Assembly: GCF_947500255.1 (NCBI RefSeq)
Contig: NZ_CANMRL010000001.1
Span: forward strand, 930,001-994,000
Reading direction: 5' to 3'
From: an uncultured Psychroserpens sp.
Lineage (GTDB): Bacteria; Bacteroidota; Bacteroidia; Flavobacteriales; Flavobacteriaceae
Length of the DNA: 64,000 bases
In this document: one piece after another, positions 28,017 through 37,265 of the stretch
Layout: the number at the start of each line of letters is the position of its first letter
Numbering within the stretch: position 1 is the first letter of the stretch
The notes under the pieces: model-generated
Databases searched by the model: none
Told to the model about the DNA's origin: nothing
Seen by the model: only the letters and a program-made list of their open reading frames with translations
Position numbers and translations under genes: made by a program

Positions 28017-28033
28017 TTACGGTTTTTCCGTAA
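28017..28033. promoter_or_regulatory. Shared upstream element, copy 2, as a perfect inverted repeat
   Basis: TTACGG and CCGTAA surround five T (TTACGGTTTTTCCGTAA). The right 13 bp are identical to 25565-25577. It sits between the divergent M43 protease (start 27896) and the ABC ATPase (start 28064), so it could serve either. The first copy has only the protease gene next to it. Confidence 0.45.
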
Positions 28034-28063
28034 ATCAATAACAGAAATTGACTACATTTACCT

Positions 28064-29755
28064 ATGCAAAAACATAAATTGTTAGACATAAATGACCTCT
28101 CTATTTCTTTTTTTTCCGAAGAAACTGAAAATGAGATCATTCACAACATATCATATCATTTGCATACAAATGAAGTCTTGGGTATTGTTGGAGAATCAGG
28201 CTCTGGAAAATCGGTTTCCTCTTTGGCTATTTTGGGTTTACTTCCGAAGAATATCTCAAAAATCACCCAAGGATCAATACAATTTAATGCACAAGACCTC
28301 ACCTTACTCAATCAAAAACAGTTTCAGAATATAAGAGGTAAAGAAATCGCTATGATTTTCCAAGAACCCATGAGTTCTTTAAACCCTTCGATGACCTGTG
28401 GAGAGCAAGTTTGTGAAATAGTATTGCGACACACTCAACTTTCAAGATCTGAGGCTAAAACTGAGACTTTATCACTTTTTGAAAAAGTAAGACTCCCTTT
28501 ACCTCAACGTATTTATAAAGCATATCCTCATGAAATTTCTGGCGGACAAAAACAACGTGTCATGATTGCTATGGCTATTTCGTGTAAGCCAAAAATTCTA
28601 ATTGCCGATGAGCCTACTACTGCACTAGATGTGACTGTACAAAAAGAAATTATTTCACTATTAAAACAGTTACAACAAGAAGAACAGATGAGTATTATTT
28701 TCATTTCGCACGACTTATCATTGGTTTCCGAAATTGCAGATCGCATTGTGGTAATGTATAAAGGAGATATTGTAGAACAAGGTAATGTATCTCATATTTT
28801 TAAATCTCCCGAACAACTATATACAAGAGCGTTGATAAACTCTAGACCTTCTATGGATAGTCGATTAAAACAATTACCAACCATTGATGATTTTATAAGT
28901 GGTACGACAAATTCTGAAATTATTACTTCGGAAGAAAGAGCGTTACAGCATAAACAAATCTATAATGAGCTCCCTCTTTTGGAAGTTAAAAACCTAGAAA
29001 AGGAATTCGTCTCAAAATCGGGTTGGTTTTCAAAACCTGAATCTTTTAAGGCTGTTAATAATGTATCGTTTAAATTATATAAAGGAGAAACCCTAGGCTT
29101 AGTAGGGGAATCTGGTTGTGGTAAGTCAACACTTTCAAATGCCATCTTACAATTAGATAAAGCTACTGCTGGTTCTATACTCTATAAAGGAGAGGATATT
29201 ACTAAGCTCTCTAAGAGTGCCATACGAAAACTTAGAAAAGATATTCAAATCATATTTCAAGATCCTTATGCATCTTTAAATCCGAGGCTTACAGTAGGTA
29301 AAGCGATTATGGAACCTATGAAAGTTCATGGTATTGGAAGTAATGACAAAGACAGAAAAACAATTGTTTTAGAACTACTTTTAAAAGTTGGATTGGACGA
29401 CACCTATTTCAATCGATACCCTCATGAATTTTCTGGTGGACAACGACAACGAATTGGAATCGCTAGAGCGATTGCCTTAAAACCTCAACTCATAATTTGC
29501 GACGAATCAGTTTCTGCTTTAGACATTTCTGTTCAGGCTCAAGTACTAAATTTATTGAACGACCTTAAAGATAATTATAGTTTCACATACATCTTTATAT
29601 CTCATGACTTGGCAGTTGTGAAATACATGTCAGATCAATTGATTGTTATGAATAAAGGTGAAATTGAAGAACTAGATGATGCAGATGAAATCTACAATAA
29701 TCCGAAAAAAGAATACACTAAAAAACTTATTCATGCTATTCCAAAAGGGCTATAG
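28064..29755 (+). CDS. Fused peptide-type ABC transporter ATP-binding protein (DppD-DppF-like)
   Basis: A 563-aa protein containing two complete ABC ATPase domains. The first (~1-260) has Walker A GESGSGKS, signature ISGGQKQR and Walker B ILIADEPTTALD. The second (~300-563) has GESGCGKS, FSGGQRQR and LIICDESVSALD. Each half ends with the oligopeptide/dipeptide C-terminal extension. This matches the duplicated ATPases of YejF/GsiA type that energise uptake of peptides or similar solutes. No permease or binding protein gene is adjacent, so the substrate is open. Confidence 0.93.
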   Translation: MQKHKLLDINDLSISFFSEETENEIIHNISYHLHTNEVLGIVGESGSGKSVSSLAILGLLPKNISKITQGSIQFNAQDLTLLNQKQFQNIRGKEIAMIFQEPMSSLNPSMTCGEQVCEIVLRHTQLSRSEAKTETLSLFEKVRLPLPQRIYKAYPHEISGGQKQRVMIAMAISCKPKILIADEPTTALDVTVQKEIISLLKQLQQEEQMSIIFISHDLSLVSEIADRIVVMYKGDIVEQGNVSHIFKSPEQLYTRALINSRPSMDSRLKQLPTIDDFISGTTNSEIITSEERALQHKQIYNELPLLEVKNLEKEFVSKSGWFSKPESFKAVNNVSFKLYKGETLGLVGESGCGKSTLSNAILQLDKATAGSILYKGEDITKLSKSAIRKLRKDIQIIFQDPYASLNPRLTVGKAIMEPMKVHGIGSNDKDRKTIVLELLLKVGLDDTYFNRYPHEFSGGQRQRIGIARAIALKPQLIICDESVSALDISVQAQVLNLLNDLKDNYSFTYIFISHDLAVVKYMSDQLIVMNKGEIEELDDADEIYNNPKKEYTKKLIHAIPKGL

Positions 29756-30096
29756 CATGAATATTTTTTTAGTTAAAGTTAAGATGTTTTTGAGCAATCT
29801 TAGGGTGTTTTGAAAACCAGTTATAAACTTGTTTTCAGTAGGTGTAGGTTTTGGTAGATTTGGGGCAAAAAAGTTCATTCGGTTAAAATTTATGATAGAT
29901 TTGGGGCAAATCATAAATGTTAGTAAATAGTAAATTTGGTTGTTTCGATTTGGTTCTGCTAATATGAAACTTATTTTCAATTAATCAGTTAAAACACATA
30001 ATTAATCGATGAAATACATCTTTTTTTAACATTTATCTATTGTAAAATAGAATTTTCCTACAATTAATATTATTCTTTTTTTATTTGATAATAAAA
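29756..30096. other. Intergenic region with a 15-bp direct repeat
   Basis: No convincing gene. TAGATTTGGGGCAAA occurs at 29855-29869 and 29896-29910, 41 bp apart. Each begins with a match to the TAnnTTTG box on the plus strand, but no plus-strand gene follows. The rest is AT-rich without recognised features. Confidence 0.5.
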
Positions 30097-30117
30097 AAGC
30101 CACTTAAAAAGTGGCTT
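30097..30117 (-). terminator. Terminator of the scoAB operon
   Basis: AAGCCACTT pairs with AAGTGGCTT across a 3-nt loop. On the minus strand it is followed by a T-run. It lies 25 bp after the scoB stop. Confidence 0.8.
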
Positions 30118-30141
30118 CATGTTTTTATAGAAATCTTCTTT

Positions 30142-30795
30142 TTATAAATTCATTTCGGGAATATCGCCTTCAATAATTAAAGTCCCTTCTGTCGCATTTT
30201 TTATATCATCTACAGAAACTCCTGGAGCACGTTCTAAAAGTTTAAATCCGTTAGCAGTTACTTCTAAAACTGCAAGATTTGTCACTATTTTTTTTACGCA
30301 GCCTACACCAGTCAAAGGAAGAGAACATCGCTTTAATAATTTAGAAGCGCCTGCTCTATTTGTATGCATCATGGCGACTATAATATTCTCTGCGCTAGCT
30401 ACAAGATCCATAGCTCCTCCCATGCCTTTAACCATTTTTCCAGGGATCTTCCAATTGGCAATATCTCCGTTTTCTGCAACTTCCATTGCACCTAGAATAG
30501 TTAAATCTACATGTTGTCCTCGTATCATCGAAAAGCTAGTTGCCGAATCAAAAAAACTAGCACCTGGTAATGTGGTAATCGTTTGCTTTCCAGCATTAAT
30601 TATATCTGCATCCTCATCACCTTCAAAAGGAAACGGTCCCATTCCCAACACACCATTTTCACTTTGAAACTCAACTTCTATATCATCTCGCACGTAGTTA
30701 GCTACTAGTGTTGGGATACCAATACCAAGATTAACATAATAACCATCTTGAACTTCTTTCGCTATTCGTTTTGCGATTCCATTTTTATCTAACAT
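30142..30795 (-). CDS. scoB: 3-oxoacid CoA-transferase subunit B
   Basis: A 217-aa beta subunit of succinyl-CoA:3-ketoacid CoA-transferase, which moves CoA between succinyl-CoA and acetoacetate. The active-site motif SENGVLGMGP carries the catalytic Glu46 that forms the acyl-CoA intermediate. The GIGIPTLVANYV start region is typical. Start is 2 nt after the scoA stop. It takes part in ketone-body or butyrate-type metabolism in the cytoplasm. Confidence 0.95.
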   Translation of the reverse strand: MLDKNGIAKRIAKEVQDGYYVNLGIGIPTLVANYVRDDIEVEFQSENGVLGMGPFPFEGDEDADIINAGKQTITTLPGASFFDSATSFSMIRGQHVDLTILGAMEVAENGDIANWKIPGKMVKGMGGAMDLVASAENIIVAMMHTNRAGASKLLKRCSLPLTGVGCVKKIVTNLAVLEVTANGFKLLERAPGVSVDDIKNATEGTLIIEGDIPEMNL

Positions 30796-30797
30796 AA

Positions 30798-31499
30798 TTA
30801 ATCTCTTTGTCTAACAGTTCGTTGCTCGATTCTTTTTTCATAACGTTCTCCTTGAAAAATACGCTTAACGAAAATACCTGGAATATGAATTTGGTTGGGG
30901 TCTAATGTTCCAACCGGAACTAATTCTTCAACTTCAGCAACAGTTATTTTAGCTGCGCCGCACATATTGGGATTAAAGTTTCTAGCAGTTCCTTTAAAAA
31001 CGAGGTTCCCTGCTTCATCACCTTTCCATGCTTTCACAAAAGCGAAGTCTGCTTTAAAAGCATACTCTAACACATACATTTTTCCATCAAACTCTCTGGT
31101 TTCTTTACCTTCAGCAACTTCAGTTCCATAACCTGCTGGAGTATATACCGCTGGAAAACCTGCTTGCGCAGCTCTACAGCGCTCAGCTAAGGTGCCTTGA
31201 GGAATCAACTCAACCTCTAATTCTCCAGACAACATCTGTCTTTCAAACTCGTCATTTTCTCCAACGTATGAAGACGTCATTTTATCTATTTGCTTGCCCT
31301 GTAATAATAAGCCCAAACCAAAATCATCTACACCTGCATTATTAGAAATACATTTTAGGCCTTTGACACCTAAACGCACTAGTTCGGCAATAGAGTTTTC
31401 AGGAATTCCTGATAATCCAAAGCCACCAAACATAAATGTCATATTATCTGCAACACCTTTAAGTGCCTCTTGGACATTAGCTACTTTTTTACTAATCAT
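30798..31499 (-). CDS. scoA: 3-oxoacid CoA-transferase subunit A
   Basis: A 233-aa alpha subunit, partner of the adjacent scoB product. The [13 protein letters not shown] segment near residue 26 is the glycine-rich CoA-transferase family I motif, and the [11 protein letters not shown] and [18 protein letters not shown] regions are characteristic. First gene of the two-gene unit. Confidence 0.95.
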   Translation of the reverse strand: MISKKVANVQEALKGVADNMTFMFGGFGLSGIPENSIAELVRLGVKGLKCISNNAGVDDFGLGLLLQGKQIDKMTSSYVGENDEFERQMLSGELEVELIPQGTLAERCRAAQAGFPAVYTPAGYGTEVAEGKETREFDGKMYVLEYAFKADFAFVKAWKGDEAGNLVFKGTARNFNPNMCGAAKITVAEVEELVPVGTLDPNQIHIPGIFVKRIFQGERYEKRIEQRTVRQRD

Positions 31500-31537
31500 T
31501 TGTCTTTAATTTAGCATTGGAAAATTACGAAATAAAA

Positions 31538-31561
31538 AAGCCATTCAAAAATGAATGGCTT
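31538..31561. terminator. Terminator after the PBP1A gene
   Basis: A perfect 10-bp stem (AAGCCATTCA with TGAATGGCTT) and a 4-nt loop, with A-runs before and T-rich sequence on the minus strand after it. It separates the gldH-PBP1A unit from scoA. Confidence 0.8.
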
Positions 31562-31585
31562 GCGATTTTATAATAAAATAAAGCT

Positions 31586-33943
31586 TTAAAAATCGAGTAC
31601 ATCATCAAGCTCATCTGAAGGATCTGTACCTTCTCCATCATTACCTTTCCACTTACTACAATCTACTTCAATAGAAAGGTTCGCTGGTTTTTCGAAATTA
31701 TCTTTTGAAATCCCCAGTTCTTCATCTGCATAACATGCCTTCATATACAAAGCCCAGATTGGTAAGGCCATAGAAGCTCCTTGACCATAAGCAATCGTTT
31801 TAAAGTGTGCCGCTCTATCTTCAGCACCAACCCAAACACCTGTAACTAGGTTTGGAACCATTCCCATAAACCAGCCATCACTTTGATTTTGAGTTGTCCC
31901 TGTTTTACCTGCTATTGGATTATTCAATTCGTATGGATATCCAGTAATGATTTCTTTGTATAGTGTTTGACTCGCTCTCCAACTACCTCTTAATCTACTT
32001 CCTGAACCAGATTCTACAACACCTTGCATTAAATTAACGGTTGTATAAGCTACTTCGGCACTCAAAACATCTTTGGTCTCTGGAGTGAATTGATATAAGA
32101 CTGTTCCGTTTTTGTCTTCAATTCGTGTGACCATAACTGGTTTGTTATATACACCTTTATTTGCAAACGTAGAATAGGCTGCCACCATTTCATAAACGCT
32201 AATATCTGGAGTACCTAATGCTATTGCAGGTACAGGAGGTATATCAGAATCAACTCCTAAATTTCTGGCCATATCAATTACTGGTTCTGGTCCAACTTTA
32301 TCCATTAAACGAGCGGTTGCTGTATTAACCGAATTGGCTAGAGCATCTTTCAATGTCAAGAAACCATCATATCGACCATCTGAGTTTTTTGCCGTCCAAG
32401 GTTCTGGATTTCCATATTTATCAGCTTCAATAGTAATTTGTTGTCTTGGTATCGTATCACATGGTGATAAATGCAATTGATCAACTGCCGTAGCATATAC
32501 AAATGGTTTGAATGTTGAACCTACTTGGCGCTTACCTAATTTTACATGATCATACTGGAAGTGTCTAAAATTCATACCGCCTACCCAAGCTTTTACATGG
32601 CCTGTTTGAGGATCCATAGACATCATTCCAGGCTGTAGGAAAGATTTATAATAACGCATAGAATCAATAGGTTTCATAACCGTATCTATTTCGCTAGGCT
32701 TTCCGTCAATCCAAGCAAATACGCTCATTTGGGTTGGCTTTTGAAAAGAGTCTCTAATTTCTTTTTCAGACTTACCATTGGCTTTCATAACACGCCAACG
32801 TTCTGATCGTGTCATGCTTCGGTTCATTAAGTCTTTAATTTCTTTTTCATCAAGTTCTAAAAAAGGTGCTGTTTTATTACGCTTAGGTGTATTTTGATTA
32901 TCAAACTCTGCTTGTAACCTAGGCATATGACGTGCTACGGCATCTTCAGCATATTTCTGCATACGCGAATCGATGGTTGTGTAAATTTTGAGTCCGTCAT
33001 TATACAAATTATATGTCTCGCCGTCTGGCTTTGGATTGTTTTTAATCCAGTCTTTCATAAACTTATCGAGATACGCTCTAAAATAAGTTGCCGTTCCTTC
33101 TCGATGTGTTTCTGGAGAAAAATTAAGATCTAATTCTGTTGCTTGAAGACTATCTTTTTCTGTTTCTGAAATGTATTCATATTTATGCATTTGAGCAAAA
33201 ACAACATTACGTCTGTTTTTAACTCCAATAGGATTTCGAGATGGTATTGGGTTGTACAATGATGAATTTTTAAACATCCCAACCAACATTGCAGATTCTT
33301 TTAAATCAAGGTCTTTAGGCTCTTTTCCAAAATAAATACGAGATGCACTTCTAATCCCATCGGCATTATTTCCGAAGTCATAAATATTGAAGTACATGGC
33401 AATAATTTCCTCTTTAGTATACTGACGTTCTAATCGAATAGCAATAACCCATTCTCTCACTTTTTGAAAAATACGTTGAAACTTGTTAGAAGACACTTGC
33501 TTTGTAAACAACTGTTTGGCTAATTGCTGAGAAACAGTACTTGCTCCGCCGCCTCTTCCCATTTTTACAATAGCCCTTAAGGTTCCTCTAAGATCAATAC
33601 CAGCATGCTCATAATACCTAATGTCTTCAGTAGCCACTAAGGCATCGACCAAGTTCTTAGGTAATTCATCGTAATCAACAGGAGTTCTATTATCGTCTAG
33701 GTAAAATTTGCCTAAAGTCTTATCGTCTGAAGAAATAATCTCAGTTGCTAAAAATGTTTTAGGGTTTTCAAGAATTGTGTGATCGGGCATATCGCCTAAT
33801 AAACCCCATGATGCTAGTAAAAACATTAAGAAGAATGCGAAAACACCTCCTGCAAAAATCATCCAAAAACGTCTTACATATTTTGAAAAATCTTGAGCTG
33901 TGTTATTAGTAGCCTTCTTTTTTGTCGTTGTTTTTTTTGCCAT
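31586..33943 (-). CDS. Class A penicillin-binding protein 1A (transglycosylase/transpeptidase)
   Basis: About 785 aa: a Lys/Thr-rich cytoplasmic tail, TM ~27-49, GT51 glycosyltransferase (~70-260, EDIRYYEHAGID and RGGGASTVSQQLAKQLF), and a transpeptidase with Ser476 and Lys479 in GSTFKPFVYA, SVNTATA and KTGTTQNQSDGW. It polymerises and cross-links peptidoglycan in the periplasm. I chose the ATG at 33941-33943 (MAKKTT), 2 nt after the gldH stop; a TTG at 33949 would overlap gldH by 4 nt. The gldH-PBP adjacency is common in flavobacteria. Confidence 0.95.
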   Translation of the reverse strand: MAKKTTTKKKATNNTAQDFSKYVRRFWMIFAGGVFAFFLMFLLASWGLLGDMPDHTILENPKTFLATEIISSDDKTLGKFYLDDNRTPVDYDELPKNLVDALVATEDIRYYEHAGIDLRGTLRAIVKMGRGGGASTVSQQLAKQLFTKQVSSNKFQRIFQKVREWVIAIRLERQYTKEEIIAMYFNIYDFGNNADGIRSASRIYFGKEPKDLDLKESAMLVGMFKNSSLYNPIPSRNPIGVKNRRNVVFAQMHKYEYISETEKDSLQATELDLNFSPETHREGTATYFRAYLDKFMKDWIKNNPKPDGETYNLYNDGLKIYTTIDSRMQKYAEDAVARHMPRLQAEFDNQNTPKRNKTAPFLELDEKEIKDLMNRSMTRSERWRVMKANGKSEKEIRDSFQKPTQMSVFAWIDGKPSEIDTVMKPIDSMRYYKSFLQPGMMSMDPQTGHVKAWVGGMNFRHFQYDHVKLGKRQVGSTFKPFVYATAVDQLHLSPCDTIPRQQITIEADKYGNPEPWTAKNSDGRYDGFLTLKDALANSVNTATARLMDKVGPEPVIDMARNLGVDSDIPPVPAIALGTPDISVYEMVAAYSTFANKGVYNKPVMVTRIEDKNGTVLYQFTPETKDVLSAEVAYTTVNLMQGVVESGSGSRLRGSWRASQTLYKEIITGYPYELNNPIAGKTGTTQNQSDGWFMGMVPNLVTGVWVGAEDRAAHFKTIAYGQGASMALPIWALYMKACYADEELGISKDNFEKPANLSIEVDCSKWKGNDGEGTDPSDELDDVLDF

Positions 33944-33945
33944 AA

Positions 33946-34449
33946 TCAATTTGTTTTTGAATGCTCTATTCTAAAACCTATATCTGTAATCCCTTCTAAT
34001 TTGTTAATACCATCAACACTTCCATTTTGTCTCATGGCGTGCTGTATATTGATTGTATATTCTCCCAATTCATCAAAAATAAAAGGGTTTTCATAACCTT
34101 TATACCACAATTTATTTTCTTTAACATCGGTAAAACCTGTTCCCAAAAATGTTCCGTCAGGATTTGCCATTTCATACTCTAGAGTATCTTTTAAGGTTTT
34201 TCCGTTTGGGTAATTAAGTTCGATTATAAGAAATAAATTACTGTATTTATAATCTTCGGTGTTTCTCAAATTAACGAATAAATTATAGCTATTTATTGAA
34301 TCTGGAGGTGTGACCTTAAATTCAATCAAATTATCCTTATCCCATTGATCAGGAACAGATTTGTATTCGTCAAACACTCGGCTAGAGTCACAAGAGATTG
34401 TAATGACTACTACTAATAAACAAATGATCCAATACTTATTTTTTTGCAT
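33946..34449 (-). CDS. gldH: Gliding motility lipoprotein GldH
   Basis: 167 aa from the ATG at 34447-34449. A lipoprotein signal peptide ends at LVVVITISC, with Cys20 as the lipidation site. The mature part is beta-rich (FNLFVNLRNTEDYKYSNLFL-like strands, then YPNGKTLKDTLEYEMANPDG), which matches GldH, required for gliding in Flavobacterium. The frame could start further upstream, but that would put a charged stretch before the lipobox, so the internal ATG is preferred. It overlaps the 3' end of ricT by 14 nt. Confidence 0.85.
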   Translation of the reverse strand: MQKNKYWIICLLVVVITISCDSSRVFDEYKSVPDQWDKDNLIEFKVTPPDSINSYNLFVNLRNTEDYKYSNLFLIIELNYPNGKTLKDTLEYEMANPDGTFLGTGFTDVKENKLWYKGYENPFIFDELGEYTINIQHAMRQNGSVDGINKLEGITDIGFRIEHSKTN

Positions 34450-35611
34450 TGTTATTATTCGATTTATGACGTCGTCTCTGTTTCCCCTTATTATTTCTAC
34501 GTTTGTTTTTACGTTTTGGATTATCAAAGCGCGTTAAACTATCTTGACCAACAACGTTTTCAAACTCTGTTTTAGTATCTTCAATTAGTTCTGAAGCGTA
34601 TTCTTCTAAACTAGCTACTTTTTCTTTTTGCTTGTTTTTTTCTATAATTTCATTGGCTTGAGTTGTAGTTAATTTATGCCAATTCATCCATTCACCTTCA
34701 TAAGCATACCACATATGCCCTTTGAAAATATCTGTTTTTTGACAAACAGCTTTTCCTTTCTCTGTATATAATCTTGTTTCTGTTTTTGGAAATGCTTTTA
34801 GAGCATCTAAATACGCATCAAGCTCGTAATTTAAACAGCATTTTAGTTTTCCACATTGGCCTGCAAGCTTTAATGGGTTTAAAGACAATTGCTGATATCG
34901 TGCGGCAGACGTGCTTACCGACCTAAAATCGGTCAACCAAGTTGAACAACATAATTCTCTTCCACAAGAACCAATACCTCCTAATCGCGCAGCTTCTTGA
35001 CGAAAGCCAACTTGTTTCATTTCAATACGTGTTCTAAATTCGCGAGCAAATACTTTGATAAGCTCTCTGAAATCTACACGTTCTTCTGCCGTATAGTAGA
35101 ATGTCGCTTTACTTGCATCGCCTTGATATTCGATATCTGAGATTTTCATCTGAAGCTTTAAATCAATTGCAAATTGTCTTGCCTTGACTTTCATTGGCTC
35201 TTCTTTATCTCGTGCTGAAGACCAAATGTCGATATCTTTCTGACTAGCCTTGCGATAAATTTTCAAGACATTTTCTTCGTCGTCGATATTGATTTTTTTA
35301 CGCTTCATCTGTACCCTCACTAACTCTCCCGTAAGTGTTACCATGCCAATATCATGACCAGATTTAGCTTGTGTAGCTACAATATCTCCTATGCTTAGTG
35401 TAAGGTTTTCGGTATTTCTATAGTATTGTTTGCGTCCGTTTTTAAAACGAACTTCAATCCCTTTAAAGGGTTCTTGTCCTTGTGGTAACGACATATTGGC
35501 CAACCAATCAAAAACAGTAAGTTTATTACAGCTATCTGTGCCGCAGGTACCATTGTTTTTGCATCCTTTTGGTTGTCCATCCTTTCCAGTTGAGCAACTG
35601 TTACAACTCAT
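34436..35611 (-). CDS. ricT: PSP1-domain protein (RicT/YaaT-like)
   Basis: 391 aa. The N-terminus is cysteine-rich (SCNSCSTG, CKNNGTCGTDSC). The PSP1 core includes GIGSCGRELCCSTWL and QCGKLKCCLNYELD, the paired cysteines that in Bacillus RicT help bind iron-sulfur clusters in the RicAFT complex. The C-terminus is a basic, Asn/Arg/Lys-rich tail (KRKNKRRNNKGKQRRRHK) suggesting RNA binding. The exact role in Bacteroidetes is unknown. It is upstream of and overlapping gldH. Confidence 0.88.
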   Translation of the reverse strand: MSCNSCSTGKDGQPKGCKNNGTCGTDSCNKLTVFDWLANMSLPQGQEPFKGIEVRFKNGRKQYYRNTENLTLSIGDIVATQAKSGHDIGMVTLTGELVRVQMKRKKINIDDEENVLKIYRKASQKDIDIWSSARDKEEPMKVKARQFAIDLKLQMKISDIEYQGDASKATFYYTAEERVDFRELIKVFAREFRTRIEMKQVGFRQEAARLGGIGSCGRELCCSTWLTDFRSVSTSAARYQQLSLNPLKLAGQCGKLKCCLNYELDAYLDALKAFPKTETRLYTEKGKAVCQKTDIFKGHMWYAYEGEWMNWHKLTTTQANEIIEKNKQKEKVASLEEYASELIEDTKTEFENVVGQDSLTRFDNPKRKNKRRNNKGKQRRRHKSNNNNAKK

Positions 35612-35627
35612 GAAATTTTATATATAA

Positions 35628-35658
35628 TTCGGCAACTTAGATAGTTGCCGAATGACGA
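35628..35658. repeat. REP-like palindrome with GACG tail (element 1)
   Basis: An 11-bp perfect inverted repeat (ATTCGGCAACT with AGTTGCCGAAT, 5-nt loop) followed by GACG. It resembles the palindromes at 40986 and 56022 in layout. Located between trhO and ricT. Confidence 0.5.
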
Positions 35659-35754
35659 TTAGTATTTATTTTCAAATGTAAAGATACTATTATTTATTAA
35701 GTAAAATAAATGAGCATCTAAGTCTTAAACTTATACTAATTGAGGCTATCTAGC

Positions 35755-36819
35755 TTATTTAGAAAATGAGTCAAAAATATTTCTCAAATCCTTTTTATAA
35801 GGCAGGTGATCTGCACGACCTTTTTTGAAGATGTCGTTACTATTCCCTTGACCTTTTCGTAATGCTTTTTGTTCTTCATAAGGCAGTCTATTGACTTCCA
35901 TACACGATGTAGAACAACAATTTTCCATTTTTTCCTTACATGTATCACACTGAATGAACAGTAAATGACAAGCTTCATTAGCACAATTGGTATGCAGATC
36001 TGCAGGTTCACCACATTGGTGGCAATTAGCAATAACATGATCACTAATACGTTCTGATCGTCTTTGATCAAACACAAAGTTTTTACCTAGAAATTTATTC
36101 TCTAAGTCATTAGCTTCTACTTGCCTCACATAATTGATAATACCGCCTTCTAATTGAAACACATTTTTGAACCCTCTATGTTTGTAATACGCACTAGCTT
36201 TTTCACATCGAATTCCGCCAGTACAGTACATTACAAGATTTTTATCTTCTTTATGTTCTTTTAAATCTTCTTCAATGAGATCTAACGACTCTCTAAACGT
36301 ATCTACATCTGGTGTTACCGCATTTTTAAAATGACCAATCTCACTTTCATAATGATTTCGCATATCAACCAAAACAGTATTTGGGTCTTCTATGAGTTCG
36401 TTGAATTTTTTGGCACCTACATGAACGCCTTTATTGGTGACATCAAAAGTATCGTCGTTTAAACCATCTGCTACAATTTTTTTACGCACTTTCACTTTCA
36501 GTTTTAAAAAGGCAAAGTTATCATGCTCGACAGCAATATTTAGTCTTACATTTTCTAAAAAGGTAATCGTATCTAAGTGGTTTTTAAAAGTTTCAAAATT
36601 TTCTGCAGGAACAGATAATTGCGCGTTGATTCCTTCATGAGCAACATAAATGCGGCCTAAGACCTCTTGTTCGTCCCAAGCTAAAAACAGGTGGTTTCTA
36701 AAAATTTCGGTGTTGCCAATTTTGGCGTACTTATAGAAAGAGATGGTCAAGCGTTCTTTTCCCGCTTGTTCGATAAGTTCTGCTCTTTCTTTAGCACTTA
36801 AGTTATTGTACAGTTGCAT
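35755..36819 (-). CDS. trhO: tRNA uridine(34) 5-hydroxylase, rhodanese family (TrhO/YceA)
   Basis: 354 aa: an N-terminal acylphosphatase-like domain (~1-115), rhodanese domain (~130-235) with the active-site loop MYCTGGIRCEKA, and a C-terminal cysteine-rich domain (CHQCGEPADLHTNC, CDTCKEKMENCC). In E. coli, TrhO adds the hydroxyl of 5-hydroxyuridine at the wobble base in an O2-dependent way. The length and three-part layout match. Monocistronic by spacing. Confidence 0.93.
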   Translation of the reverse strand: MQLYNNLSAKERAELIEQAGKERLTISFYKYAKIGNTEIFRNHLFLAWDEQEVLGRIYVAHEGINAQLSVPAENFETFKNHLDTITFLENVRLNIAVEHDNFAFLKLKVKVRKKIVADGLNDDTFDVTNKGVHVGAKKFNELIEDPNTVLVDMRNHYESEIGHFKNAVTPDVDTFRESLDLIEEDLKEHKEDKNLVMYCTGGIRCEKASAYYKHRGFKNVFQLEGGIINYVRQVEANDLENKFLGKNFVFDQRRSERISDHVIANCHQCGEPADLHTNCANEACHLLFIQCDTCKEKMENCCSTSCMEVNRLPYEEQKALRKGQGNSNDIFKKGRADHLPYKKDLRNIFDSFSK

Positions 36820-36897
36820 GCTATACCAATTTTAAGGTTAAAGATTAATTTAAGTTGCAAAGGTATTATTTTTAGTAGAAAAACAAATTAACAGCAT

Positions 36898-36932
36898 AAA
36901 AAAGCCCTTTAGTTTGACTAAAGGGCTTTTTT
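36898..36932 (-). terminator. Strong terminator serving the 30-aa ORF
   Basis: AGCCCTTTAGT (36903-36913) pairs perfectly with ACTAAAGGGCT (36917-36927) with a 3-nt loop and T-runs on both strands. On the minus strand it lies ~55 bp after the stop of the small ORF at 36987. On the plus strand no gene ends just before it. Confidence 0.85.
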
Positions 36933-36986
36933 GAGGACTAACTCGTTATTAATATTTTAAAATGTTCATCTTAAAAATAATACGAG

Positions 36987-37079
36987 TTAGCCTCCATCGG
37001 CTTTACAGTTACTGTTTACTGTTACAGCTCCTGAAACACCTAATGTCTTGTTAAAAATAATTTTTCTAAAAAATCTCAT
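36987..37079 (-). CDS. Predicted 30-aa small protein under an ECF-type promoter
   Basis: ATG at 37079-37077, 30 codons and a TAA. AGAGGA lies directly before the ATG. The product has a basic/aromatic N-terminus (MRFFRKIIFNK), a short hydrophobic middle (LGVSGAVTV), one cysteine and a Gly-Gly end. The ORF could extend 10-11 codons upstream through a non-ATG start (PKFNSYRG precedes the Met). Support: an ECF-type promoter 72 nt upstream that matches the sigma operon's own promoter, and a strong terminator downstream. It may be a coding RNA, a secreted or membrane peptide, or the transcript may act as RNA. No family recognised. Confidence 0.5.
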   Translation of the reverse strand: MRFFRKIIFNKTLGVSGAVTVNSNCKADGG

Positions 37080-37150
37080 TCCTCTGTAAGAATTGAATTT
37101 AGGATAAGCCAGTTAAGGCTTGGTTATCATAGCAAGATTTCCCAATCTCA

Positions 37151-37185
37151 ATTAGTAGATGCAAAAAGTTTAAAAAGGTTGCGTC
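37151..37185 (-). promoter_or_regulatory. ECF-type promoter of the 30-aa ORF
   Basis: On the minus strand: GACGCAACCTTTT, 9 nt, TGCATCTA, 1 nt, TAAT. The fixed blocks and all spacings are identical to those at 38323-38357, upstream of the ECF sigma operon. A GCAACC -35 and TCTA -10 are of the ECF sigma type. Confidence 0.7.
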
Positions 37186-37265
37186 ATAACCCTAAAAAAA
37201 ATTAAAAGTTATTGTATTTTAGCTACCCGCTTCAAACAAGTATTCAATTAAAAATATTCAGATCG

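Noticed and set aside
29750-29980. 76-codon minus frame in the gap after the ABC ATPase
   Set aside because: Low complexity, no recognisable features, no promoter or terminator of its own, and it includes the direct repeat.
37212-37265. N-terminal extension of recA
   Set aside because: The extra 18 residues are atypical; the ATG at 37266 gives the normal family start.
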